A stretch of DNA of 64,000 nucleotides from Photobacterium proteolyticum. GTDB taxonomy: Bacteria > Pseudomonadota > Gammaproteobacteria > Enterobacterales > Vibrionaceae. The translations under genes and the position numbers were made by a program. Where the stretch lies: NCBI RefSeq assembly GCF_001939735.1, contig NZ_MJIL01000050.1, positions 1,258-65,257 on the forward strand. The letters are read 5' to 3'. Below the pieces are notes generated by a model. The model saw nothing but the letters and a program-made list of their open reading frames with translations. It searched no databases and was not told the origin of the DNA. The number at the start of each line of letters is the position of its first letter. Position 1 is the stretch's first letter. Below are positions 54,971-64,000 of this stretch, in pieces.

Positions 54971-56322
54971 TGGGTATTTTGTGGAACCTGGGTGCCTTTT
55001 TGCTGGCACTGGGGATATTAATTGCGGTCCATGAGTTTGGTCACTTCTGGGTAGCCCGTCGCTGTGGCGTGTTCGTCGAGCGATTTTCGATAGGCTTTGG
55101 TAAGTCTTTATGGCGTAAGATCGGCAAGGACGGCACCGAATATACACTGGCAATGATCCCGCTCGGCGGCTACGTCAAAATGCTGGATGAGCGTGTTGAC
55201 GATGTACCCGAAGAGAGAAAGCACCAGGCTTTCAACAACAAGGCGCTATGGCAGCGTAGTGCGATTGTTGCGGCCGGCCCGCTGGCGAATTTTCTGTTTG
55301 CTATCTTTGCCTATTGGGTGGTTTATCTCATCGGTGTACCGGCAGTACGCCCGGTAATAGGTGAAGTGGCTCCGCAATCTATTGCTGCAGAAGCAGGAAT
55401 TAGCAATGGAATGGAACTAAAATCCATTTCAGGAATCAAAACCGCTGATTGGGAATCCGTTAACATGGCGATGATTTCCCATATCGGTGACAAAGAAATG
55501 GTTATTTCTGTCATCGAGCCCGGTACTGAGTATGAAGTGCAGCGTACCCTTGATCTGGCTGACTGGTCGTTTGACCCGGAGCAAGAGCGGGTACTGACAT
55601 CTTTGGGGATTGCACCTTATTCGCCGGCTATTACACTTGTTATTTCGCAACTTGTTGATGATGGCGCAGCAATTACGGCTGGGTTAAGGCTAAATGACGA
55701 AATTGTCGCTATCAATGCTAAGCCGATAACGGAGTGGCAGCAGGTTGTTGATGCGATACGTTCAAATCCGTTACAGGCGCTTGATATCGAAGTGTTGCGA
55801 GATGGGGACCCCGTCAAGTTAACGCTTACGCCAAATGCCAAAGAGCAGCGTGATGGCGAAGTGATAGGCTATGCAGGCTTTGCACCCAAGGTTGAACCTT
55901 GGCCGGAATCATATCGGATTAATTTACAGTTCGGTCCTGTCGAAGCGGTCGGCAAGGCTGCAGAAAAAACCTGGCAACTGGTTACGCTAACCTTTGATAT
56001 GGTAACCAAGTTGGTAACAGGTGATGTTGCGATAAAAAACCTGAGTGGCCCAATTTCGATTGCCAAGGGGGCCGGGATGACCGCCGATTATGGCGTGGTG
56101 TATTTCCTGGGGTTCCTGGCGTTGATCAGTGTGAACTTGGGTATTGTTAATTTGTTGCCGCTGCCAGTACTAGATGGTGGACACTTGATGTTCTTCGCCA
56201 TTGAAGCGGTAACTCGTCGTCCTGTTTCTGAACGTGTTCAGGATATAGGCTACAGAGTGGGATCAGCCATTTTGGTTGCGTTAATGGCCGTAGCGCTATT
56301 CAATGATTTTACCCGCCTTTAA
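54967..56322 (+). CDS. rseP: site-2 protease RseP
   Basis: An inner-membrane zinc metalloprotease that performs the second cut of anti-sigma-E RseA and clears signal-peptide remnants. The 451-residue protein has the zinc motif HEFGH at residues 22-26 in the first helix, two tandem PDZ domains in the periplasmic middle, and the third zinc ligand in [21 protein letters not shown] at the start overlaps the dxr stop. Confidence 0.97.
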   Translation: MMGILWNLGAFLLALGILIAVHEFGHFWVARRCGVFVERFSIGFGKSLWRKIGKDGTEYTLAMIPLGGYVKMLDERVDDVPEERKHQAFNNKALWQRSAIVAAGPLANFLFAIFAYWVVYLIGVPAVRPVIGEVAPQSIAAEAGISNGMELKSISGIKTADWESVNMAMISHIGDKEMVISVIEPGTEYEVQRTLDLADWSFDPEQERVLTSLGIAPYSPAITLVISQLVDDGAAITAGLRLNDEIVAINAKPITEWQQVVDAIRSNPLQALDIEVLRDGDPVKLTLTPNAKEQRDGEVIGYAGFAPKVEPWPESYRINLQFGPVEAVGKAAEKTWQLVTLTFDMVTKLVTGDVAIKNLSGPISIAKGAGMTADYGVVYFLGFLALISVNLGIVNLLPLPVLDGGHLMFFAIEAVTRRPVSERVQDIGYRVGSAILVALMAVALFNDFTRL

Positions 56323-56358
56323 TAAGTGCGTTTTTAGCAAGGAATAATCAGAACACTA

Positions 56359-58782
56359 ATGGCGATGAAAAAACTGTTGGTCGCATCACTTTTACTCGGT
56401 AGTAGTGTTGCGCAGAGCGCGGAACAATTTGTAGTTGAAGATATTCGTTTCGAAGGCTTGCAGCGCGTGACGCTGGGTGCGGCATTGTTGACTATGCCGG
56501 TCCGAGTGGGTGACGATGTTGATGAGCGTGATGTCTCGGAAATGATTCAGGCGCTTTTTGCTTCTGGCAATTTTGAAGATATTAAAGTCTACCGTGATGG
56601 CAATGCACTGTTAGTTAAAGTCCTCGAGCGTCCGACGATTGCCAATATTACCTTCTCTGGCAATAAAGCGATCAAAGAAGAGCAGCTTAAAGAAAACCTT
56701 GATGCCTCGCGTATTATGGTGGGCGAAGCGCTGGACAGAACGACCCTGAGCAAGATTGAAAAAGGGCTAGAAGATTTTTACTACAGTGTCGGAAAGTACA
56801 ATGCAACGGTAAAGGCGGTAGTAACCCCGTTGCCGCGTAATCGTGCTGACCTGAAGTTTGTCTTTACCGAAGGTGTGTCGGCGAAAATTCAGCAAATCAA
56901 CTTTATTGGTAACGATGTTTTTACTGATGAAGAGCTGCAGGATAAGTTCAACCTCCAGGCCGAAGTGCCGTGGTGGAATTTCCTGGCCGATAAGAAGTAC
57001 CAGAAGCAGGTGCTGGCTGGCGATTTGGAAATATTACGCTCGCAATACCTGAACAGTGGTTACCTCAAGTACAAGCTTGATGCGACTCAGGTTGCAATCT
57101 CGCCGGACAAGAAAGGTGTGTATATCACCCTGAAAATTGACGAGGGCAAGCAGTACAGCGTGAAGGACGTGAAGTTCCGCGGTGATCTGGCCGGTAAAGT
57201 CGGAGATCTTGATAGCCTGGTGACTATCAGTGCCGGGGAAGTCTACAACGGTGCCAAAGTGACGGCGTTGGAGGAAGCGGTCAAGCGTAAGCTGGGCGAG
57301 CTGGGCTATGCCTACCCGCAAGTGACGACAATTCCGGACTTTGACGATCTAAACCAGCAGGTTGCACTGACGGTCAATGTCGATCCGGGCAAGCGTATCT
57401 ACGTCCGTAATATTACGTTCTCGGGCAACACATCGACCAAGGACGAGGTACTTCGCCGTGAGATGCGCCAGATGGAAGGCAGCTGGCTGAACTCGAAGTC
57501 CGTTGAGCGCGGTAAAGAGCGCCTAAGCCGTACCGGCTTCTTTGAAAACGTTGATGTTCAGACGGTGCGCGTTCCGGGTACCGATGATCAGGTCGATATC
57601 AAGTACAATGTCAAAGAGGCCAATGCCGGTAATATCAACTTCGGTGTTGGTTACGGTACCGAATCGGGCATCAGCTTCCAGGCGGGGATCCAGCAGGATA
57701 ACTTCCTGGGTACCGGTAACCGTTTCGGCATCAATGCGATGATGAACGATTACCAGAAGAACATCAGCTTGGAATACAGGGATCCGTATTTTACCCTCGA
57801 CGGTATCAGCCTCGGCGGTAAGATCTACTACAACGAGTTCGAGGCTTCGGATGCCAATATCTCTGACTATACCAACCAGAGCTATGGTACCAGCCTGACG
57901 TGGGGCTTCCCGTTCGATGAACTGAACTTCTTCGAATTTGGCCTGGGTTACGATCACAACAAGATCTCCAATACTCAGGAATATGCCCAAATCGAGAAGT
58001 TCAAGGCCATTCACGGTTTTGACCGTGGCGACAATGTGATTGAGCTGGACGATTTTGACTGGTCTGTGTCCTGGACACGAAACAACCTAAACCGTGGTTA
58101 TTTCCCGACGGCAGGTAATCATCAGCGTGCCTCGTTCCGGATGACAATTCCGGGCTCCGATGCCCAGTATTTCAAGGCGCAATATGATGTTCGCCAGTAC
58201 TTCCCGCTGAACGAAGGACATGACTTCAGCTTATTGCTACGCGGTAAGCTGGGATATGGTAATGGTTACGGTACGACCGATAACGGTAGTGATCAGCTAT
58301 TGCCATTCTATGAAAACTTCTACGCCGGTGGCTTCTCTACCCTGCGTGGCTTCCGTTCCAATACTGTTGGTCCGAAAGCTGTTTATGTCGGTGGTTGTGA
58401 AGCTGGCGGGATCAGTGGCGGTGGTAACAACAACTGTGCCACGGGTACAGATGATGCCGCCGGTGGTAACGCAACAGCCTTGGCTAGTGCCGAGCTGATT
58501 GTTCCGACGCCGTTTGCGTCGGAGGAAGTTCGTAACCAGATCCGAACTAGTATCTTTGTTGATGCCGGTACCGTTTGGGATACGGAATATGATGTAGCTA
58601 GCGGCGACGGCCGATATCTGAGTGACTATTCCGATCCGTCATTGATCCGTGCTTCATACGGTGCCGCCCTGCAGTGGATGTCACCGATGGGACCGCTCGT
58701 ATTCTCGATTGCTCGTCCGATCAAGAAATACGATGGTGATGATGAAGAGTTCTTTACCTTCACTATTGGACGAACATTCTAA
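56359..58782 (+). CDS. bamA: outer membrane assembly factor BamA
   Basis: The central BAM subunit that folds beta-barrel proteins into the outer membrane. The 807-residue precursor has a signal peptide ending SVAQSA, five POTRA domains (about residues 22-425; [15 protein letters not shown] opens the first) and a 16-strand barrel ending in a C-terminal phenylalanine (FTIGRTF). The barrel carries the conserved GFRSN (VRGF-like) loop 6 region in [14 protein letters not shown]. Loop 6 here contains two Cys in a Gly-rich stretch ([16 protein letters not shown]). Confidence 0.97.
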   Translation: MAMKKLLVASLLLGSSVAQSAEQFVVEDIRFEGLQRVTLGAALLTMPVRVGDDVDERDVSEMIQALFASGNFEDIKVYRDGNALLVKVLERPTIANITFSGNKAIKEEQLKENLDASRIMVGEALDRTTLSKIEKGLEDFYYSVGKYNATVKAVVTPLPRNRADLKFVFTEGVSAKIQQINFIGNDVFTDEELQDKFNLQAEVPWWNFLADKKYQKQVLAGDLEILRSQYLNSGYLKYKLDATQVAISPDKKGVYITLKIDEGKQYSVKDVKFRGDLAGKVGDLDSLVTISAGEVYNGAKVTALEEAVKRKLGELGYAYPQVTTIPDFDDLNQQVALTVNVDPGKRIYVRNITFSGNTSTKDEVLRREMRQMEGSWLNSKSVERGKERLSRTGFFENVDVQTVRVPGTDDQVDIKYNVKEANAGNINFGVGYGTESGISFQAGIQQDNFLGTGNRFGINAMMNDYQKNISLEYRDPYFTLDGISLGGKIYYNEFEASDANISDYTNQSYGTSLTWGFPFDELNFFEFGLGYDHNKISNTQEYAQIEKFKAIHGFDRGDNVIELDDFDWSVSWTRNNLNRGYFPTAGNHQRASFRMTIPGSDAQYFKAQYDVRQYFPLNEGHDFSLLLRGKLGYGNGYGTTDNGSDQLLPFYENFYAGGFSTLRGFRSNTVGPKAVYVGGCEAGGISGGGNNNCATGTDDAAGGNATALASAELIVPTPFASEEVRNQIRTSIFVDAGTVWDTEYDVASGDGRYLSDYSDPSLIRASYGAALQWMSPMGPLVFSIARPIKKYDGDDEEFFTFTIGRTF

Positions 58783-58799
58783 AATTTGAGGAGATACTT

Positions 58800-59309
58800 T
58801 TGAAACAGTGGATTAAAGCGGCAGGTCTTAGCCTGGTAATTCTGTCTTCATCGATGTACGCACAGGCAGCTGAAGCGGCACAAAAAGTAGGCTATGTCGC
58901 AACTGGTCAGGCTATGGCTCAGTTGGCAAAGCGTTATAATGTGGCGGAAAAGCTGCGCGGTGAATTTAAAGATCGTATTGACGAGCTGCGCGGCATTGAA
59001 AGTCGCATGAAAACCAAAGTAGACAAGATGAAGCGTGACGGCGAGCTGATGAGTGCTAGCGATCGCACTAAGCTACAGCGTGAAATGGCTTCACTTGAGT
59101 CCAACTATAAACTGAAAGCCAAGGCGTTGCAGGAAGACCAGCGTCGCCGTGGTGCGGAAGAAGAGCAGAAGTTGGTTCAGAAAATCCGTAAGGCTATCCA
59201 GGATGTCGCCAAGCGTGAAGGTTATGACATGGTTATCGATGCCAATGCTGTCCTGCATGCTAACCCGAAAGATGACTTGTCTTCCAAGGTGATCTCTGCA
59301 GTTAAATAA
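58800..59309 (+). CDS. skp: periplasmic chaperone Skp (OmpH)
   Basis: A 169-residue precursor of the trimeric chaperone that carries unfolded outer-membrane proteins to BAM. It has a signal peptide (ending about YAQAAEA), then a long helical, Lys/Glu/Arg-rich tentacle (SRMKTKVDKMKRDGELMS and following). It is read from a TTG with TTGAGGAG upstream and begins 17 bases after bamA. Confidence 0.94.
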   Translation: MKQWIKAAGLSLVILSSSMYAQAAEAAQKVGYVATGQAMAQLAKRYNVAEKLRGEFKDRIDELRGIESRMKTKVDKMKRDGELMSASDRTKLQREMASLESNYKLKAKALQEDQRRRGAEEEQKLVQKIRKAIQDVAKREGYDMVIDANAVLHANPKDDLSSKVISAVK

Positions 59310-59443
59310 ACGGTAATTATTCAGCTCTGCTGATACCTGCCTGAGCCGAAAGTGTACGATTGAATTGTTGCGATCTGCACTTTCGTCTTCTTTTATCAGG
59401 TGGGTATTTGGCGCTGAAAAACTACAAAGAAATAAGGTAAATA

Positions 59444-60469
59444 ATGGCTGGAATTACTCTTGCTGAAATAGCAGCGAAACTGGGTGCAGAGCTACGCGGC
59501 GATGGCACCGTAGTGATTGAATCTATCGCAGGTATGGATCAGGCCGGAGAAGGGCAGATCACGTTCTTGTCTAGCAGTAAATACCGCAAGCACCTTGCGC
59601 AGTGCATGGCATCGGCGGTAATGCTCAAAGAAGGTGATCTTTCTTTCTTTGAAGGCAATGCCCTGGTAATGAAAGACCCGTATCTGGGTTATGCCTTGAT
59701 CGCTCAGCTATTAGATACCACTCCTGTAGCCGCTACTGATATTGCGCCATCAGCATTTATTGCAGACGATGCCGTTCTCGGCGAGGGCGTCGCTATCGGC
59801 CATAATGCGGTGATCGAATCCGGTGCTCAGCTGGGCGATAACGTACAGATTGGTCCTGGCTGTTTTATCGGTAAAAATGCCGTTATCGGTGCCGGTACCA
59901 AGCTGTGGGCCAATGTGACTATTTATCACAATGTCATGCTGGGTGAGCAGTGCCTGGTGCAGTCAAGTACTGTGATTGGAGCTGACGGCTTCGGCTACGC
60001 GAATGACAAGGGCGAGTGGGTGAAGATCCCGCAGCTTGGTTCGGTCCGAATTGGTAACCGTGTCGAAATCGGTGCCTGTACTACCATTGATCGTGGTGCG
60101 TTGGATGACACTATTATCGAAGATAATGTGATCCTCGATAACCAGATGCAGATCGCCCATAACGTGCAGATCGGATATGGTACTGCAATGGCGGGTGGTA
60201 CTATTGTCGCGGGCAGTACCAAAATTGGTAAATACTGTATTATCGGCGGCGCGTCTGTGCTCAATGGCCATATTGAAATTGCAGACGGCGTGACGATTAC
60301 CGGTATGGGGATGGTGATGCGTAGTATCGAGGAGAAAGGTATGTTCTCGTCGGGTATCCCATTGCAGCCAAACCGCGAGTGGCGTAAAACCGCGGCTCGG
60401 GTAATGAAAATAGACGAGATGAACAAGCGTCTTAAAACCGTTGAAAAGAAATTGGAAGAAAACAGCTAA
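59444..60469 (+). CDS. lpxD: UDP-3-O-acylglucosamine N-acyltransferase
   Basis: LpxD adds the second hydroxyacyl chain, from acyl-ACP, in lipid A synthesis. The 341-residue protein has an N-terminal uridine-binding domain and a left-handed beta-helix of hexapeptide repeats (about residues 100-300). The catalytic His is expected in QIAHNVQIG. The usual C-terminal helices end in [19 protein letters not shown]. An AAATAAGGTA site precedes the ATG. Confidence 0.96.
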   Translation: MAGITLAEIAAKLGAELRGDGTVVIESIAGMDQAGEGQITFLSSSKYRKHLAQCMASAVMLKEGDLSFFEGNALVMKDPYLGYALIAQLLDTTPVAATDIAPSAFIADDAVLGEGVAIGHNAVIESGAQLGDNVQIGPGCFIGKNAVIGAGTKLWANVTIYHNVMLGEQCLVQSSTVIGADGFGYANDKGEWVKIPQLGSVRIGNRVEIGACTTIDRGALDDTIIEDNVILDNQMQIAHNVQIGYGTAMAGGTIVAGSTKIGKYCIIGGASVLNGHIEIADGVTITGMGMVMRSIEEKGMFSSGIPLQPNREWRKTAARVMKIDEMNKRLKTVEKKLEENS

Positions 60470-60570
60470 TTGCTGCCGATTTCATCGCTGAAACAGGCCT
60501 GCACTCAGTGTAGGCCGTTTTGCGTTAAAATTATACAGTATTTTAAACTTACTTAGACAGGAATTCAGTT

Positions 60571-61023
60571 TTGACTAGCGAGAACAAAACGCTAAATATC
60601 ACAGAGATTCAAGAGCTTCTTCCACACCGTTACCCGTTTCTTATGATTGATCGCGTAACCCATTACGAAGAAGGCAAAACGCTGACCGGTATCAAGAATG
60701 TATCGGTGAACGAACCTCAGTTTACCGGTCACTTTCCTAAGATGCCGGTATTTCCTGGCGTGATGATCCTTGAAGCAATGGCACAGGCAACCGGCCTGCT
60801 GGCGTTCAAGACTTTTGGCGCACCGGCTGAAAACGAGCTGTATTACTTTGCCAGCATCGACAATGCAAAATTCCGTAAGCCGGTAGGCCCAGGGGATCAG
60901 CTGGTGATTGAGGTTGAATTCCTGAAAGAGCGCCGTGGTATTGCTATGTTCAATGGTGTAGCAAAAGTTGACGGCGGTGTGGTGTGCTCTGCTGAGCTAA
61001 AATGCGCGAGACGAGAGTTCTAA
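60571..61023 (+). CDS. fabZ: 3-hydroxyacyl-ACP dehydratase FabZ
   Basis: A 150-residue hot-dog-fold dehydratase of fatty acid synthesis. The catalytic His54 lies in [13 protein letters not shown] and Glu68 in [25 protein letters not shown] is the family N-terminus. The start is TTG with ACAGGAATTC upstream. The stop codon TAA shares one base with the lpxA start (TAATG). Confidence 0.96.
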   Translation: MTSENKTLNITEIQELLPHRYPFLMIDRVTHYEEGKTLTGIKNVSVNEPQFTGHFPKMPVFPGVMILEAMAQATGLLAFKTFGAPAENELYYFASIDNAKFRKPVGPGDQLVIEVEFLKERRGIAMFNGVAKVDGGVVCSAELKCARREF

Positions 61024-61811
61024 TGATTCACGAAACGGCACAAATTCACCCTTCGGCGATTATCGAAGAAGGCGTTAAGATTGGCGCTAATGTTAAAGTT
61101 GGTCCATTCAGTTATATCGGTACAGATGTCGAAATCGGCGAGGGCACTGAAGTCATGTCCCACGTCGTGATCAAAGGCCCGACGACAATTGGCCGCGAGA
61201 ACCGAATTTTTCAGTTCGCGTCCATTGGCGAAGAGTGCCAGGATCTGAAATACGCCGGTGAGCCGACCCGCCTTGAAATTGGTGATCGCAATACTATCCG
61301 CGAGAGCGTGCAGATGCACCGTGGTACCGTTCAGGATAACGGCATCACCAAGGTGGGTAACGACAACCTGTTCATGGTTAATGTGCATGTTGCCCACGAC
61401 TGTGTGATTGGCGATCGCTGTATTTTTGCCAACAACGCGACGCTGGCAGGCCATGTGACCATCGGCGATTACGCGATTATTGGCGGTATTACGGCAATCC
61501 ACCAGTTCTGTACGATTGGTGCTCACTGTATGTTGGGCGGCGGTTCGATTGTGGTTCAGGACGTTCCTCCATACGTGATGGCGCAGGGTAACCACTGTGC
61601 ACCGTTCGGCATTAATGTCGAAGGCCTGAAGCGCCGCGGTTTCGAGAAAGCCGAAATCCGTGCTATTCGCGCTGTGTATAAAGAACTGTACCGTTCGGGC
61701 AAAACACTGGCTGAAGTGAAGCCGGTTATTGAAGAGATGGCCAAAGAGCATAAGGCTGTCGAGCTGTTTACCGAGTTCTTCGAAAGTTCAACACGCGGTA
61801 TTATTCGCTAA
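61023..61811 (+). CDS. lpxA: UDP-N-acetylglucosamine O-acyltransferase LpxA
   Basis: LpxA performs the first step of lipid A synthesis, moving a hydroxyacyl chain from ACP to UDP-GlcNAc. The 262-residue protein is a left-handed beta-helix with catalytic His125 in [11 protein letters not shown], the same residue number as in E. coli. The start at 61023 ([12 protein letters not shown]) is chosen by family alignment and its one-base overlap with fabZ; a frame opening 21 bases earlier is rejected. Confidence 0.97.
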   Translation: MIHETAQIHPSAIIEEGVKIGANVKVGPFSYIGTDVEIGEGTEVMSHVVIKGPTTIGRENRIFQFASIGEECQDLKYAGEPTRLEIGDRNTIRESVQMHRGTVQDNGITKVGNDNLFMVNVHVAHDCVIGDRCIFANNATLAGHVTIGDYAIIGGITAIHQFCTIGAHCMLGGGSIVVQDVPPYVMAQGNHCAPFGINVEGLKRRGFEKAEIRAIRAVYKELYRSGKTLAEVKPVIEEMAKEHKAVELFTEFFESSTRGIIR

Positions 61812-61813
61812 TT

Positions 61814-62953
61814 ATGACGAAGCCACTTCGAATAGGAATTGTCGCCGGGGAAATCTCCGGCGATATTTTAGGTGCCGGTTTTATTAAAGCTGTCAGAGAG
61901 CAATACCCGGATGCCGAGTTTGTCGGCATTGCCGGCCCGCGTATGCAGGCCGAAGGGTGTGAAACGCTGTTTGACATGGAAGAGCTGGCGGTCATGGGGA
62001 TTGTCGAGGTCTTGGGCCGTCTGCCGCGCCTGTTTAAGGTGAAGGTGGAGCTGGTGAAGTACTTTACCGACAACCCGCCGGACGTGTTTGTCGGTATCGA
62101 TGCCCCGGATTTTAATTTGCGTCTTGAGCTGGATCTCAAACAGCGCGGGATCAAGACGGTTCATTATGTCAGCCCGTCAGTCTGGGCCTGGCGCCAGAAA
62201 CGGATTTTCAAAATCGAAGCGGCAACCAACCTGGTGTTGGCCTTCCTGCCGTTTGAGAAGGCCTTTTACGACAAGTTTAATGTCCCTTGTGAGTTTGTTG
62301 GTCACACGATGGCTGATGCCATTCCGTTGCAGACTGATCAGCAGGCAGCCAGAGAGCTGCTCAACCTCGATAGTAACAAACGCTGGCTGGCAGTATTACC
62401 GGGTAGCCGCGGCAGTGAAATGGGGATGCTGGCGGCACCGTTTATCGAAACCTGCCGTTTGCTAAAGCAGAAGCACCCGGACTTGGGCTTTGTCGTTGCG
62501 CTGGTGAACCAGAAGCGGCGTGAGCAGTTCGAGCTGGCATGGCAGGAGACAGCTCCTGAGCTGGATTTTGTGCTGGTTGATGATACGGCACGAAATGTGA
62601 TGACGGCTTCAGATGCGGTATTGCTTGCGTCGGGCACTGTGGCGCTAGAGTGTATGCTGGTCAAGCGTCCGATGGTCGTCGGTTACAAGGTCAAGCCGCT
62701 GACGGCCTGGCTGGCCAAGCGGATGCTAAAGACCAAATATGTCTCGCTGGCCAATATACTGGCTGATCGCGAGCTGGTGCCGGAGCTGCTGCAGGATGAC
62801 TGTACACCCGAGAAGCTCTGTGCTGAAGTCGAACGCTTCCTTGGCTCGGATAACAGCGAGCTGATGAATGAATTTACCCGTCTGCATCAACTTATCAAGT
62901 GTGATGCGGATAAGCAGGCAGCCACTGCTGTCCTGAAACTGATAGATAGATAA
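61814..62953 (+). CDS. lpxB: lipid-A-disaccharide synthase
   Basis: A 379-residue GT19 glycosyltransferase that joins lipid X and UDP-diacylglucosamine to form the lipid A disaccharide. Motifs are [16 protein letters not shown] at the N-terminus, [36 protein letters not shown] and [22 protein letters not shown]. It begins 2 bases after lpxA and ends directly against rnhB. Confidence 0.97.
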   Translation: MTKPLRIGIVAGEISGDILGAGFIKAVREQYPDAEFVGIAGPRMQAEGCETLFDMEELAVMGIVEVLGRLPRLFKVKVELVKYFTDNPPDVFVGIDAPDFNLRLELDLKQRGIKTVHYVSPSVWAWRQKRIFKIEAATNLVLAFLPFEKAFYDKFNVPCEFVGHTMADAIPLQTDQQAARELLNLDSNKRWLAVLPGSRGSEMGMLAAPFIETCRLLKQKHPDLGFVVALVNQKRREQFELAWQETAPELDFVLVDDTARNVMTASDAVLLASGTVALECMLVKRPMVVGYKVKPLTAWLAKRMLKTKYVSLANILADRELVPELLQDDCTPEKLCAEVERFLGSDNSELMNEFTRLHQLIKCDADKQAATAVLKLIDR

Positions 62954-63559
62954 ATGGCAACCATTCTAGAACCCTTTGAGTATCCGCTGGCTAACCTGAT
63001 TGCCGGCGTTGATGAAGTTGGCCGAGGCCCGCTGGTCGGCGCCGTGGTCACCGCCGCGGTGATCCTGGATCCTAATAACCCGATAGAAGGGCTGACGGAC
63101 TCGAAAAAGCTGAGCGAAAAGAAGCGTAATCTCTTGTTCGATGAAATCAAAGAGAAGGCGCTGGCGTGGTCGCTGGGGCGTTGCGAGCCAGAGGAAATTG
63201 ACCAGCTGAATATTTTGCAGGCCACCATGGTGGCGATGCAGCGTGCGGTTGCCGGTCTTGCTACACAGCCTGATTACGTGCTGGTTGATGGTAACAAAGT
63301 GCCGGAATTGCCGATGGCGGCGCAGCCGGTTGTGAAAGGTGATTTACGGGTTGCTGAAATCAGTGCGGCTTCCATCCTGGCCAAGGTTACCCGGGATCGG
63401 GAAATGGAAGCGTTGGATGCCCAGCATCCGGGCTATGGTTTTGCCAAACATAAGGGCTACCCGACCAAAGCACACTTTGAAGCGCTGGAGAAGCTGGGCG
63501 CAATCGACCAGCACCGTAAGAGCTTCAAGCCGGTAAAACGGATCCTGGGTATCGATTGA
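62954..63559 (+). CDS. rnhB: ribonuclease HII
   Basis: A 201-residue RNase HII that nicks DNA at embedded ribonucleotides. The first acidic pair is Asp20-Glu21 in [14 protein letters not shown], followed by [19 protein letters not shown] and [16 protein letters not shown]. Its ATG follows the lpxB stop without a gap. It closes the lpx gene run; the dnaE promoter presumably lies in the 136 bases that follow. Confidence 0.96.
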   Translation: MATILEPFEYPLANLIAGVDEVGRGPLVGAVVTAAVILDPNNPIEGLTDSKKLSEKKRNLLFDEIKEKALAWSLGRCEPEEIDQLNILQATMVAMQRAVAGLATQPDYVLVDGNKVPELPMAAQPVVKGDLRVAEISAASILAKVTRDREMEALDAQHPGYGFAKHKGYPTKAHFEALEKLGAIDQHRKSFKPVKRILGID

Positions 63560-63695
63560 TTATATTCCCGGGCAGCTTTATGTTGTTGGCCTAATGAGCA
63601 TAGCCTCAATCATTAGGCCACATTCGGTGATGATTCTGGCCCTTTGAGCTATAATCCTCGCTTAATTATTAAGAACACATCAAATCTGGTTAGTC

Positions 63696-64000
63696 ATGGC
63701 TGAACCTCGCTTTATTCATCTACGTGTCCACAGTGATTTCTCAATGGTGGACGGTCTGTCCAAGGTCCCACCGCTGGTTAAAAAAGTCGCGGCAATGGGG
63801 ATGCCGGCAATGGCGTTGACCGACTTTACCAACCTGTGTGGTTTGGTGAAATTCTACTTTGCAGCCCATGGTGCAGGCGTGAAGCCGATTATCGGCGCAG
63901 ACTTCAAGGTACTGTCTGAGGAGATGGGCGAGGAGCTGGCGGATCTGACCATATTGGCAGCTGATAACGACGGCTATCAGAACCTGACGATGCTGATTTC
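63696..64000 (+). CDS. dnaE: DNA polymerase III alpha subunit, 5' part
   Basis: Only the first 101 codons are inside the window. They begin [20 protein letters not shown] and continue through [19 protein letters not shown], which is the PHP domain start of the replicative polymerase DnaE. The chosen ATG at 63696 matches the start of E. coli DnaE in pattern. The gene order rnhB then dnaE is the same as in E. coli. The gene runs off the right edge. Confidence 0.96.
   Translation, partial: MAEPRFIHLRVHSDFSMVDGLSKVPPLVKKVAAMGMPAMALTDFTNLCGLVKFYFAAHGAGVKPIIGADFKVLSEEMGEELADLTILAADNDGYQNLTMLI

Overview
The window is a dense, ordinary-looking chromosomal segment of a gammaproteobacterium. Gene content, gene order and the 343-residue form of DapD point to the Vibrionaceae, probably near Photobacterium or Grimontia, but genus cannot be settled by eye. 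Nearly every gene has a recognisable housekeeping family and long stretches keep E. coli-like neighbourhoods. No phage, CRISPR array, integron or defence island is visible.

Layout. 1-5300: a probable RNA-operon tail, then an FG-GAP lipoprotein, a small membrane protein, an EmrD-like exporter and a small lipoprotein. 5350-9725: dapD, an SOS-type pair (yebG and a Tag-like glycosylase) sharing one LexA box, and a LysR regulator divergent from a TDT-family transporter. 9869-23500: recC, recB and recD, then argA, a DUF2850 gene, mltA and tcdA. 23600-31350: csdE and csdA with a small inverted-repeat element wedged between them, the sRNA gcvB divergent from gcvA, then a hydrolase, ygdD and rlmM, followed by xni and ppnN. 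31500-35820: a second small inverted-repeat element, a diguanylate cyclase-like protein, and a TPR membrane protein ending in a degenerate GGDEF domain. 35925-38783: queF, syd, a zinc-ribbon protein and two small genes. 38784-41001: a 2.2 kb protein-free region holding three tandem CsrB-family sRNAs. 41002-44601: DUF3301, DUF3549, yqcC, truC, yqcA and yaeH. 44746-48345: glnD and map. 48670-64000: the translation and envelope cluster rpsB, tsf, pyrH, frr, uppS, cdsA, dxr, rseP, bamA, skp, lpxD, fabZ, lpxA, lpxB and rnhB, then the start of dnaE.

How the parts work together. RecBCD repairs double-strand breaks, and the yebG/glycosylase pair is probably SOS-linked. CsdA, CsdE and TcdA form the Csd sulfur/tRNA-modification group. 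The last 15 kb makes ribosome components and the isoprenoid carrier (UppS, Dxr), phospholipid (CdsA), outer-membrane protein (RseP, BamA, Skp) and lipid A (LpxD, FabZ, LpxA, LpxB) machinery.

The most noteworthy signal is the csrB triplet. Each of the three sRNA genes carries its own GacA/UvrY/VarA-type palindrome almost exactly 180 bp upstream of its predicted start. The cluster lies where E. coli has its single csrB, between syd and yqcC. Second is a 264-bp miniature element inserted at a TA exactly between the csdA stop codon and the csdE Shine-Dalgarno, leaving both intact.
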